From NCBI GenBank assembly GCA_036725605.1, contig DAIMDW010000026.1:38020-102019 (forward strand): a stretch of DNA of 64,000 bases. Reading direction: 5' to 3'. How positions within the stretch are numbered: the stretch's first letter is position 1; each line of letters begins with the position of its first letter. The stretch is from CALBTQ01 sp036725605. Lineage in GTDB: Bacteria > Lernaellota > Lernaellaia > Lernaellales > Lernaellaceae. A program made the position numbers and the translations under genes. The notes under the pieces are model-generated. The model was not told where the DNA came from and searched no databases. It saw only the letters and a program-made list of their open reading frames with translations. Shown here piece after piece: positions 1-7,825 of this stretch.

Positions 1-783
1 GAATTCAAGCAGACCGCCAAGCCCGTCGCCGTGCTGTTTTGCCAGGGCTCGAACGCGCACATCAAAGCCAAGTACGAGTACGACGGCGTGCCGACCTGCG
101 CCGCGGCGAACATGATCGCCGGCGGGTGGGCCGGCTGCTCGTTCGGCTGCCTGGGCTTCGCCGACTGCCAAAACGCCTGCCCCTTCGGCGCGATCGAGCT
201 GGTCGACGGCCTGCCGGCGATCAACGAAGCCAAATGCACCGCCTGCGGCAAATGCGTCAAGGCCTGCCCGCGCGGGTTGTTCAAGCTGATGCCCTCGGAC
301 AAGCGCGTGCACGTGCGCTGCTCGTCGCACGACAAAGGCAAGTTCGTGCGGCTGGGCTGCGACATCGGCTGCATCGCCTGCGCCAAGTGCGTGAAGACCT
401 GCCCGGTCGAGGCGATCGCGCTGGTCAACGACCTGGCGGTGATCGACGAGACCAAGTGCATCGGCTGCGGCAAATGCGCAGCGGTCTGCCCGACCAAATC
501 GATCGTCGATCAGGCCGGGCCGCATTACACCGCGCGCATCAACGCCAACTGCACCGGCTGCACCCTGTGCGCCCGCAAGTGCCCGGTCGGCGCGATCGGC
601 GGCGAAAAGAAACAGCTTCACTCCGTGGACGCCGCCAAGTGCGTGCAGTGCCACTTGTGCCACGACAGTTGCAATTTCGAAGCGATCGAACTGGTCGATG
701 AAAGCGGAACGATCATGATTCCCCCGAAACCGCGTAAGGCCAAGAAAGCGGCGGCGGCGCAGCAGCAGGAGGCGGCGCAATGA
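1..783 (+). CDS. rnfB: RnfB, electron transport complex iron-sulfur subunit (5' partial)
   Basis: RnfB is the ferredoxin-like subunit of the Rnf complex, passing electrons between ferredoxin and the membrane NAD(H) module. The reading frame is open from base 1, so the N-terminal membrane anchor lies outside the window; 260 residues are visible. The sequence opens with the Cys-rich RnfB core (GC-x2-GC and DCxxxCP) and then has five ferredoxin-type motifs: CTACGKC, CIACAKC, CIGCGKC, CTGCTLC and CVQCHLC. This is the long multi-cluster RnfB form. It ends in an Ala/Lys-rich tail. The stop overlaps the rnfC start (ATGA), indicating translational coupling. The B-C-D-G-E order implies rnfA just upstream, as in the E. 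coli rsxABCDGE order. Confidence 0.93.
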   Translation, partial: EFKQTAKPVAVLFCQGSNAHIKAKYEYDGVPTCAAANMIAGGWAGCSFGCLGFADCQNACPFGAIELVDGLPAINEAKCTACGKCVKACPRGLFKLMPSDKRVHVRCSSHDKGKFVRLGCDIGCIACAKCVKTCPVEAIALVNDLAVIDETKCIGCGKCAAVCPTKSIVDQAGPHYTARINANCTGCTLCARKCPVGAIGGEKKQLHSVDAAKCVQCHLCHDSCNFEAIELVDESGTIMIPPKPRKAKKAAAAQQQEAAQ

Positions 784-2096
784 GCAAGCGCATGTTCCGC
801 GGCGGCGTCCATCCGCCGGAGCGTAAACTATCGGCCGGCATGGCCATCGAGGTGCTGCCCGCGCCCGACGAAATCGTCCTGCCGCTCTCGATGCACATCG
901 GCGCCCCGGCCAAGCCGGTGGTGCAGGGCGGCGACGAAGTCAAAATGGGCCAGATGCTCGCCGAGGCCGGCGGGTTCGTCAGCGCGCCGATCCACAGTCC
1001 GGTGTCGGGCAAGGTGCGGCGCATCGAGGACCGCGACCATCCGTTGGGCCGCAAGCTGCCGTGCATCATCATCGACAACGACCACCGCGACGAGGCGGTC
1101 GATTTCACGCCCCCGGGCGACTGGCGCGCGATGGAGCCCAAGGCGATCATCGACGCGATCCACGACGCGGGCATCGTGGGCATGGGCGGCGCGACCTTCC
1201 CCACGCACGTCAAGCTCAGCCCGCCGCCGAAAACGGTCATCGACACGGTGATCGCCAACGGCGTCGAGTGCGAGCCGTACCTGACCAGCGACCACCGCAT
1301 GATGCTGGAACGGCCGGAGAAGATCCTCACCGGTCTGCAGATCGTCATGCGCGTGTTCGGTCTGAAAAAAAGCTACCTGGGCATCGAGGTCAACAAGCCC
1401 GATGCGATCGAGCTGATGCGCAAGAAGGCGGCCGACTTTCCGGGCATCGAGGTGCTCGCGCTGCCGGTGCGCTACCCGCAGGGCGCGGAAAAGCAGCTCA
1501 TTTACGCGGCAACCAAACGCGAGATTCCCTCGGGCGGGCTGCCCATGGCGGTCAACTGCCTGGTGCAGAACGTCTCGACCCTCGCGGCGATCCGCGATGC
1601 GCTGGTCGAAGGCAAACCGTTGATCGAGCGCGTGGCGACGATCACCGGCGAGGCGATCAAACAATCCAAGAACCTGCAGGTCCGCTTCGGCACGCCCCTG
1701 CGGCACCTGATCGACGCCGCCGGCGGCTTCAGCGAACCGGCGGCCAAGCTGATCAACGGCGGCCCGATGATGGGCCTGGCGCAATACACGCCGGCGACCC
1801 CGGCGATCAAGGGGACCAGCGGCGTGTTGGCGCTGCCCGCGCGGCTGGTCGAGGTCGTCGAGGCCGGGCCGTGCCTGCGTTGCGGCCTGTGCGTGCGCGG
1901 CTGCCCGATGGGCTTGCTGCCCGCCGAACTGGCCAAGGCCGTGAAGAACGGGCTGGTCGACGAGGCCGAGGCGCTGGGTGTGCTGGATTGCATCGAGTGC
2001 GGTTCGTGCGGCTACGGCTGCCCGGCGCACATCAAGCTCGTGCATTGGCTCCGCCTGGGCAAAGCGCAAGTGATGGCGAAAAGGAGGAAGTCATGA
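780..2096 (+). CDS. rnfC: RnfC, NADH-binding iron-sulfur subunit
   Basis: A 438-residue peripheral subunit that carries the NADH/FMN-binding fold and two [4Fe-4S] clusters. Visible features are the N-terminal GGVHPPE signature, the Gly-rich GMGGATFPTH segment, and near the C-terminus two cluster motifs (CLRCGLCVRGCP and CIECGSCGYGCP). The length matches the compact RnfC of anaerobes rather than the enterobacterial form with a long Ala/Lys-rich tail. The start ATG overlaps the rnfB stop. The end overlaps the rnfD start, with an AAGGAGG ribosome site just before it. Confidence 0.95.
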   Translation: MSKRMFRGGVHPPERKLSAGMAIEVLPAPDEIVLPLSMHIGAPAKPVVQGGDEVKMGQMLAEAGGFVSAPIHSPVSGKVRRIEDRDHPLGRKLPCIIIDNDHRDEAVDFTPPGDWRAMEPKAIIDAIHDAGIVGMGGATFPTHVKLSPPPKTVIDTVIANGVECEPYLTSDHRMMLERPEKILTGLQIVMRVFGLKKSYLGIEVNKPDAIELMRKKAADFPGIEVLALPVRYPQGAEKQLIYAATKREIPSGGLPMAVNCLVQNVSTLAAIRDALVEGKPLIERVATITGEAIKQSKNLQVRFGTPLRHLIDAAGGFSEPAAKLINGGPMMGLAQYTPATPAIKGTSGVLALPARLVEVVEAGPCLRCGLCVRGCPMGLLPAELAKAVKNGLVDEAEALGVLDCIECGSCGYGCPAHIKLVHWLRLGKAQVMAKRRKS

Positions 2097-3115
2097 GCGA
2101 ACACGACAAGCTGATCGTCTCCTCCAGCCCGCACCTGCACAGCGCCGATTCCATCCCGCGCGTGATGTGGTCGGTGGTCGGCGCGCTGGTTCCGGCGAGT
2201 CTGGTGTCGATCTACTTCTTCGGCCTGCAGTCGGCGCTGGTGATCGCGCTGTGCGTCGCGGGGTGTCTCGCCGCCGAGGCGCTGTTGGCCAAGATGTTCG
2301 GCAAGCCGCTGAGCCTCAAGGACGGATCGGGCGCGGTGACCGGCCTGCTGCTGGCGCTGAACCTGCCCGCCGGCGCGCCGTGGTGGATGGTGCTCATCGG
2401 CTGCCTGGTGGCCATCGGCCTGGGCAAGATGGTCTACGGCGGTCTGGGACACAATATCTTCAACCCGGCGCTGGTCGCGCGCGTGTTTCTGCTGATCAGC
2501 TTCCCGGTGCAGATGACCCGCTGGCCGTTGCCCAAGCCGCTGTTCGGCGCGGCGGCGAGCGACGCGGTGACCGGCGCGACGCCCCTGGGGATGGTCAAGG
2601 AAGCGGCGATGCTCGGCAAGCCGATTTCCTCGCTGGATCTGCCGTCCTGGTCGCAGATGGCCGCCGGCCACATGGGCGGCAGCCTGGGCGAAATCAGCGC
2701 GATCGCGTTGCTGCTGGGCGCGTTGTATCTGCTGTACAAAGGCTACATCACCTGGCACACGCCGATCAGCTTCATCGGCACGGCGGTGGTGCTGGGGCAC
2801 ATCTTCCATCTGGTCAAACCCGAGGCGTACCCGAGCGGGATGTTCCACCTGGTCAGCGGCGGGCTGATGCTCGGCGCGCTGTTCATGGCCACGGACATGG
2901 TCACCTCGCCGATGACCGGCAAGGGGCAGCTTATCTTCGGCGCCGGCTGCGGGTTGATCACGGTGATCATTCGCCTGTTCGGCGGCTACCCGGAAGGCGT
3001 GAGCTTCGCCATTTTGTTGATGAACGCGACCGTGCCGCTCATCGACCGGTACACGACGCCCAAGAAGTTCGGCTTCGTACCGCCGGAAAAGAAGACGGGA
3101 GGTGAGCCCGCATGA
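2093..3115 (+). CDS. rnfD: RnfD, membrane subunit with covalent FMN
   Basis: A 340-residue polytopic membrane subunit of the Rnf complex. The TGAT motif within DAVTGATPLG places the flavinylation threonine at about residue 163. It has around eight to ten hydrophobic segments and the conserved GLGHNIFNPAL loop. The reading frame runs open far upstream, but ATG 2093 is chosen because it follows AAGGAGG by a few bases, overlaps the rnfC stop and matches the family N-terminus. The last codons overlap the rnfG start. Confidence 0.94.
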   Translation: MSEHDKLIVSSSPHLHSADSIPRVMWSVVGALVPASLVSIYFFGLQSALVIALCVAGCLAAEALLAKMFGKPLSLKDGSGAVTGLLLALNLPAGAPWWMVLIGCLVAIGLGKMVYGGLGHNIFNPALVARVFLLISFPVQMTRWPLPKPLFGAAASDAVTGATPLGMVKEAAMLGKPISSLDLPSWSQMAAGHMGGSLGEISAIALLLGALYLLYKGYITWHTPISFIGTAVVLGHIFHLVKPEAYPSGMFHLVSGGLMLGALFMATDMVTSPMTGKGQLIFGAGCGLITVIIRLFGGYPEGVSFAILLMNATVPLIDRYTTPKKFGFVPPEKKTGGEPA

Positions 3116-3873
3116 AAGACCTGTTGCGCATGGCGGTGGTGCTCGGGGTGATCTGCGTGGTCGCCGCGCTGGCGCTGTCGCAGGTGTACAAGGTGACCAA
3201 GGACCCGATCGCGCAGGCCAAGGAAGCCGAAGCGAAGGAAGCCGCGGCGGCGGTGCTTTCGGCGGTGGTCGGCGACGGCGTCGAGATGGTCAAGCGCGAG
3301 AACGTCGCGGGCAAGGATGCGGTCTACGTGGCGCAGGCCGGCGACGCGGCCAAGGGCTTCGCCTTCAAGGTCGACACCAACAGCGGCTATTCGGGCAAGA
3401 TCGTGGGCATGATCGGCCTGGACGCCGACGGCAACATCCTGGGCTTCAAGGTCGTCGAGCATTCCGAAACGCCGGGCCTGGGCGCGAACATCGCGGTCAA
3501 CGAACCGTGGCAGAAGCAGCTCATCGCCAAAGACGGCCAACCGCGCAATCTGGACAACACCGACTGGCGCGTGAAAAAGGACGGCGGCGAGATCGACGCC
3601 CTCACCGGCGCGACGATCAGCCCGCGCGCGATCTGCGGCGCGATCAAGGCCGGGCTCGAATGGTTCCGCGACAATCGCGTGGAGCTGACCGGCAACGCGG
3701 CGCCCGCCGAGGCGGTCGAGCCCACGCCCGATCCGAATGCGCCGCTCGTCCCCACGCCGGACGCGACGCTGGAAGAGGGCGGCACCGTCGACAAGAATCT
3801 GCCCGCCGCCAAACCGCTGCCGACAACGACCAAGACGCCTTTGCCGATCCAGGGCAAGGATCTGACGGAGTAA
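3112..3873 (+). CDS. rnfG: RnfG, FMN-binding subunit
   Basis: A 253-residue protein with one N-terminal membrane helix and a periplasmic FMN-binding domain. LTGATIS at residues 164-170 gives T168 as the probable covalent FMN site, and SETPGLGA is the usual upstream family motif. The last 50 or so residues form a Pro/Thr/Asp-rich tail that is not part of the standard domain and looks like a disordered periplasmic extension. It overlaps rnfD by four bases and is followed by rnfE after three bases. Confidence 0.93.
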   Translation: MKDLLRMAVVLGVICVVAALALSQVYKVTKDPIAQAKEAEAKEAAAAVLSAVVGDGVEMVKRENVAGKDAVYVAQAGDAAKGFAFKVDTNSGYSGKIVGMIGLDADGNILGFKVVEHSETPGLGANIAVNEPWQKQLIAKDGQPRNLDNTDWRVKKDGGEIDALTGATISPRAICGAIKAGLEWFRDNRVELTGNAAPAEAVEPTPDPNAPLVPTPDATLEEGGTVDKNLPAAKPLPTTTKTPLPIQGKDLTE

Positions 3874-3876
3874 ACG

Positions 3877-4491
3877 ATGGGCTACGCGGCCGAATTCACC
3901 AAAGGGATCATCAAGGAAAACCCGGTGTTCAAGCTGGTGCTGGGCATGTGCCCGACGCTGGCGGTGACCACCTCGGCGGAAAACGGCATCGGCATGGGCC
4001 TGGCGGCCATGTTCGTGCTGGTGTGCTCGAACGCCATCGTCTCGCTGATCCGCAACATCGTGCCGGGCAAGGTGCGCATTCCGGTGTTCATCGTGGTCAT
4101 CGCCTCGTTCGTGACCATCGTCGACCTGACGATGAACGCGTTTTTCCACCCGCTGCACAAGGCGCTGGGCCTGTTCATTCCGCTGATCGTGGTCAACTGC
4201 ATCATCCTGGGCCGCGCCGAAGCCTTCGCCAACCGCAATCCCGTGCTCGCCTCGATCGTCGACGGTCTGGGCATGGGCATCGGCTTCACGCTGGCGCTGT
4301 TCATCCTCGGTTCGGTCCGCGAGCTGCTGGGCAACGGGACGATCCTGGGCGTGAACATCCTGGGCGCGGCGCTCTCGGCGGCCGGCATGACCTTCTCCCC
4401 GGTGATCGTGATGATCCTCCCCCCGGGCGCGTTCATCGCCCTCGGGCTGATCCTGGGCGTGATCAACCGGATGCGCCGGGCGGAAGCGTAA
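3877..4491 (+). CDS. rnfE: RnfE, membrane subunit
   Basis: A 204-residue polytopic protein of the NqrD/RnfE family. With RnfA it forms the pseudosymmetric membrane core that conducts ions and holds an Fe-S centre. Visible family motifs are NPVFKLVLGMCPTLAVT near the start and GRAEAFA in the middle. It is the last gene of the visible rnf run; an 84-base gap with its own promoter-like sequence follows, so the operon probably ends here. Confidence 0.94.
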   Translation: MGYAAEFTKGIIKENPVFKLVLGMCPTLAVTTSAENGIGMGLAAMFVLVCSNAIVSLIRNIVPGKVRIPVFIVVIASFVTIVDLTMNAFFHPLHKALGLFIPLIVVNCIILGRAEAFANRNPVLASIVDGLGMGIGFTLALFILGSVRELLGNGTILGVNILGAALSAAGMTFSPVIVMILPPGAFIALGLILGVINRMRRAEA

Positions 4492-4539
4492 GCCACACTT
4501 TTATCGCTTCGACAACTCCTCTCACATGACGCCTCCCAC

Positions 4540-4568
4540 GCGACAAGCGCGGCGAATTCGGGTATAAC
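4540..4568 (+). promoter_or_regulatory. Candidate promoter upstream of the permease gene
   Basis: Sigma-70-like hexamers: -35 GCGACA at 4540-4545, 17-base spacer, -10 TATAAC at 4563-4568. Transcription would begin near 4575. Confidence 0.4.
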
Positions 4569-4605
4569 TGCGCGCATGGAAAAAAGCAAAAAAGGAAGAA
4601 AACCG

Positions 4606-5106
4606 ATGCTGGTACCGACGCTCATCATGGCCGGGCTGGCGCTGATTCTGCTCGGCGTGGGCTACGCCAACGGGCAGGGGCAGCACATCGCCGGCCTGAA
4701 AAACGGCGCGAAAATGACGCTCGAAGTGCTGCCGTTGCTGGTCTTCGCCTTCGTGCTGGCGGGGATGGTGCAGGTGCTGATTCCGCAGGAATTGATCGCC
4801 AAATGGGTCGGCGCGGAATCAGGCTGGCGCGGCATCGTTCTGGGCACGGTCGCGGGTGGACTTTCGCCGGGCGGGCCTTACGTTTCGTTGCCGATCGCCG
4901 CGGGCTTTTTGCGCGCCGGCGCGGGCGTGGGCACGATGGTCGCCTATCTGACCGGCTGGTCGCTGTGGGCCGTCGCGCGCATCCCGATGGACGTGGGCGT
5001 GCTGGGCTGGAAATTCGCGGGCATCCGCATCGCCTGCACGTTCTTCTTCCCGCCGATCGCGGGCCTGCTGGCGAACCTGCTGTTCAGAAACGTTTCGCTG
5101 GTGTGA
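4606..5106 (+). CDS. Small ArsP-type (DUF318-like) permease
   Basis: A 166-residue integral membrane protein with four to five hydrophobic helices. It resembles the half-length predicted permeases related to ArsP. The paired LxxGxxxVLIPxELIAKWVG and GxVAGGLSPGGPYVSLPIA stretches are characteristic, but no substrate can be assigned. ATG 4606 is preferred because AAGGAAG sits seven bases upstream and the promoter -10 at 4563 would put an ATG at 4576 at the very 5' end of the transcript. Using 4576 would add ten mostly charged residues (MEKSKKGRKP). Confidence 0.7.
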   Translation: MLVPTLIMAGLALILLGVGYANGQGQHIAGLKNGAKMTLEVLPLLVFAFVLAGMVQVLIPQELIAKWVGAESGWRGIVLGTVAGGLSPGGPYVSLPIAAGFLRAGAGVGTMVAYLTGWSLWAVARIPMDVGVLGWKFAGIRIACTFFFPPIAGLLANLLFRNVSLV

Positions 5107-5113
5107 GGCGACG

Positions 5114-5719
5114 ATGACCGAAGATAAAAAAATGAACCCCGCGCGGGCGCATCGTCTGGACGATCCGGCGCGCAAGAAGGAACTTCCGCCGGCGGCGATT
5201 GTCGAACTGGTGCAACCGTTCGCGGGGATGGCCTTCGCCGATCTGGGCGCGGGCACCGGCTATTGCACGTTGGCGGTGGCCGAGGCGTTGGGCGGCGCGG
5301 GGCGCATTTACGCGCTGGATGCGCAGGAGGAAGTGCTGGCGTTGTTGCGCGGCAAACTGGCGACGCATCCGCACGGGGCGACGATCGAGCCGATCCTCAC
5401 GCCCGACGATGCGTTGACCCTGCCCGCCGCGACGGTCGACGCGCTGCTGTGCTGCAACGCGTATCACGAGTTGCCCGACCCGGAGCGCTACGTGCACGAG
5501 TTGTGGCGGGTGCTCAAACCGGGCGGACGGCTGGTGCTCATCGACTGGCAGCCGCTGCCGCCGGGCGCCGAACGCCTCAAGGGTCCGCCGGCGCATCACC
5601 GGGTGGCGGTGGATACGGCGGCGGCGCAATTGCGCGCGGCCGGTTTCATCGAGATCGAACGGCACGACATCTTCGCGCTGCACTGGGCGCTGACGGCGAA
5701 AAAAGCGGCCGCCTCTTGA
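5114..5719 (+). CDS. Class I SAM-dependent methyltransferase
   Basis: A 201-residue protein with a type-11 methyltransferase fold. Motif I is DLGAGTGYCT (about residues 42-51), an acidic residue follows at YALDAQEE, and the post-motif LKPGGRLVLIDW is present. Such proteins use S-adenosylmethionine; the substrate is unknown. It starts seven bases after the permease stop, so the two genes are probably cotranscribed. A similar stand-alone arrangement occurs with arsenite or ubiquinone/menaquinone methyltransferases, but nothing here decides among them. Confidence 0.82.
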   Translation: MTEDKKMNPARAHRLDDPARKKELPPAAIVELVQPFAGMAFADLGAGTGYCTLAVAEALGGAGRIYALDAQEEVLALLRGKLATHPHGATIEPILTPDDALTLPAATVDALLCCNAYHELPDPERYVHELWRVLKPGGRLVLIDWQPLPPGAERLKGPPAHHRVAVDTAAAQLRAAGFIEIERHDIFALHWALTAKKAAAS

Positions 5720-5743
5720 GCGTGCCGACGCGGGGAGTATGAT
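5716..5743 (+). promoter_or_regulatory. Candidate promoter for the FecR-domain gene
   Basis: -35 TTGAGC at 5716-5721, 16-base spacer, -10 TATGAT at 5738-5743. The -35 element overlaps the stop codon of the preceding methyltransferase. Confidence 0.45.
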
Positions 5744-5770
5744 AGTCACGCAACAATGGGAAGGATCGCG

Positions 5771-6709
5771 ATGCGCACGACGATTTTGCTGACGGCCTTG
5801 CTGCTGGCGCTGACCGGCGCCGCGTGGGCGGCCGACACGGCCGGCACGGTGATCGTGCAAAACGGCGCCGCGACCATCGATCGTCCGGGCCAAAGCGAAG
5901 CGCTGCCGGTCATTCACGGCGCGGACGTGCAGGCCGGCGACACGCTGACCACCACGGCGGACGGCAGCGCGAAGGTGCTGCTGGTCGGCGAATTGGTGAT
6001 ATACATCGGCGCCCAAACGAGCGTCACCTTCGAGACGGCGAGCTTCGATCCGCGTCTGCACTACCACCGCGGGCAATTCCGCCTCAACGAGGGCATCGTG
6101 CGTTTGATGGCCCGCCACGAACCGAAAACGACCAACGAGGTCGGCCTGAAAACGCCGCAGGCCGCGATCCACGTGCCCGGCGGGTATTTCATCGCCGAGC
6201 ATCGGGGCGATAAAACCACGGTGGTCACCCTCGCCGGGCAGATCAACGTGCGCGCCGAACGCGATAAGAACGCGATGCAGATGTGGGTCAAACCCGATCA
6301 GATCGTCACCGTCGTCGCCGGACAAACGCCGAGCGTGCCCGAGACGGTCGACGAACAAACCCTCGCCCGGCTGCTGACCGACAGCGAAGTGCCCAGCGCC
6401 TACGCCGCCGAAACACGGTTGGGCAAGCGCGGACAGATCGTCGATCACGCCCTGGGCATCAGCCCGGTGCGCGGACTGCTCGACGACCAAGGCATGGCCG
6501 TGGCGATGGAAGGCGAGATGGGCACGGAGTTCGACGCCTTCCGCGTGGATTTCTCCGACGATCCGTTCCGCGAAGAGGACCTGCCCGGCCGCCTGCGCAA
6601 CAAAGATCCGGACACCATCTATCCGCCCGGCGTGTCCGACGAGTGGCCGGTGTACGAAATGCGCATGCCCCAAACCATCAGGCCGCGCCGCTTGCCGGCC
6701 AGGAAGTAG
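5771..6709 (+). CDS. FecR-domain periplasmic protein
   Basis: A 312-residue exported protein. It has a signal peptide (MRTTILLTALLLALTGAAWA, cleavage after AWA) followed by a FecR-like beta-rich domain over roughly residues 25-170. Core motifs are GADVQAGDTLTT, VGLKTPQAAIHVPG and VTLAGQINV. The C-terminal third has no recognised domain. ATG 5771 is chosen because GGGAAGGA lies six bases upstream; ATG 5756 precedes that site and would spoil the signal peptide. There is no sigma factor or TonB receptor next to it, so this is not a classical Fec signalling unit. Stand-alone FecR-domain proteins of this type are often of unknown role. Confidence 0.78.
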   Translation: MRTTILLTALLLALTGAAWAADTAGTVIVQNGAATIDRPGQSEALPVIHGADVQAGDTLTTTADGSAKVLLVGELVIYIGAQTSVTFETASFDPRLHYHRGQFRLNEGIVRLMARHEPKTTNEVGLKTPQAAIHVPGGYFIAEHRGDKTTVVTLAGQINVRAERDKNAMQMWVKPDQIVTVVAGQTPSVPETVDEQTLARLLTDSEVPSAYAAETRLGKRGQIVDHALGISPVRGLLDDQGMAVAMEGEMGTEFDAFRVDFSDDPFREEDLPGRLRNKDPDTIYPPGVSDEWPVYEMRMPQTIRPRRLPARK

Positions 6710-6715
6710 GCGGCG

Positions 6716-6988
6716 ATGCATTCGCGCGCGTTGTTGTGTCTGCTGCTTGCCGCCGCGTTGCTGCTGCCGGCCTGCGGGCTCAAGGGCAAGTTGATCCCCC
6801 GCGACAAGCTGGAGAACGAAGAGACCGGCATGCCCGACGAACTGCGTCTGTATCCGCCCAAGCAAACGCCGGCCGACGCCCTGGGCGTGGGCGACGCCAT
6901 GCAGGGGCTGGACGACATCAATTCCATTCGCGAGCGCGAGTTGACCCCCACGCCGCCGCCGGCCGACGAAAGCGAGGACGAATCGTGA
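6716..6988 (+). CDS. Small LptM/YifL-like lipoprotein
   Basis: A 90-residue secreted lipoprotein with an LPAC lipobox after a 15-residue hydrophobic stretch. The mature protein begins CGLKGKL, matching the CGxKGxL start of LptM (YifL), a small lipoprotein that assists LptD assembly in E. coli. LptM-type genes are commonly next to dapF, and here the stop overlaps the dapF start by GTGA, which supports the assignment. The mature chain is longer than usual and has an acidic, Pro-rich C-terminus, so functional equivalence is inferred. Confidence 0.68.
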   Translation: MHSRALLCLLLAAALLLPACGLKGKLIPRDKLENEETGMPDELRLYPPKQTPADALGVGDAMQGLDDINSIRERELTPTPPPADESEDES

Positions 6989-7824
6989 GCGAGCGCGCCA
7001 TTCCCTTCGTCAAAATGAGCGGCAGCGGCAACGACTTCATCATGGTCGACAACCGCGCCGGAATTTTGGACCCCGACAACCTCGGTGACTGGATCCGCGC
7101 CGTGTGCCGGCGTCGCGTCGCCGTGGGCGCCGACGGCGTGATTTTGCTGCAGGACGATCCGCTGCGCGAAGTCGATTTCGCCTGGCGCTTTTTCAACAAC
7201 GACGGCGGCGAAGCCGAAATGTGCGGCAACGGCGGACGCTGCGCGGTGCGTTGGGCGCACGACCTGGGCCTGGCCGGCGCGCAAACGGCCTTCCGCACGC
7301 AGGCGGGCGTCATTCGCGGCTGGGTGCTGGGCGGGCGCGAGGTGCGCGTGCAACTGACCGAAGCGCACGATTATCGTCCGGCGGTGACGCTCGCGTTGCC
7401 GACCGGCTCACTCGTCGCGGCTTTCCTGAACACCGGCGTACCGCACGCGGTGCTGACCGTGGACGACGCGCAGGTCGTCGACGTCGAGGCGCTGGGGCGC
7501 GCCATTCGCCGGCACGAGGCTTTCGCGCCGCAGGGAACCAACGTCAATTTCGTGCAGGTGACCGGCGAACACGACGTGCTCATTCGCACCTACGAGCGCG
7601 GCGTCGAGGGCGAAACGCTCGCCTGCGGCACCGGTTGCGCGGCGGCGGCGGCGACGCTGGCGCTGGCCGGCAAGGTGCAAAAGCCGGTGCGTCTGACCAC
7701 CCGCTCAGGCGAGGTGCTCACCGTCGATTATCAACCGGGGGGCGAGGTCGTTACCGGCCTGACGCTGCAGGGGCCGGTGCGTTACGTGGCGCGCGGCGAA
7801 ATTCCGCCCGAGGCGTGGGAGTAG
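6985..7824 (+). CDS. dapF: Diaminopimelate epimerase
   Basis: Converts LL-diaminopimelate to the meso form for lysine and peptidoglycan synthesis. The 279-residue protein has the N-terminal KMSGSGNDF signature and both catalytic cysteines: C80 in EMCGNGGRC and C214 in LACGTGC. The GTG start at 6985 overlaps the stop of the lipoprotein gene; the frame runs open upstream but the family N-terminus begins here. The stop lies one base from the stop of the convergent gene on the other strand. Confidence 0.95.
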   Translation: MSERAIPFVKMSGSGNDFIMVDNRAGILDPDNLGDWIRAVCRRRVAVGADGVILLQDDPLREVDFAWRFFNNDGGEAEMCGNGGRCAVRWAHDLGLAGAQTAFRTQAGVIRGWVLGGREVRVQLTEAHDYRPAVTLALPTGSLVAAFLNTGVPHAVLTVDDAQVVDVEALGRAIRRHEAFAPQGTNVNFVQVTGEHDVLIRTYERGVEGETLACGTGCAAAAATLALAGKVQKPVRLTTRSGEVLTVDYQPGGEVVTGLTLQGPVRYVARGEIPPEAWE

Positions 7825-7825
7825 T

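Noticed and set aside
4576..4605. Leaderless start of the permease at ATG 4576
   Set aside because: A good ribosome site (AAGGAAG) lies before ATG 4606, so a normal leader is more likely than leaderless translation.
5084..6865. 593-codon minus-strand frame across the methyltransferase and FecR genes
   Set aside because: Both plus-strand genes have family motifs, a signal peptide and ribosome sites; the minus frame has no domain.
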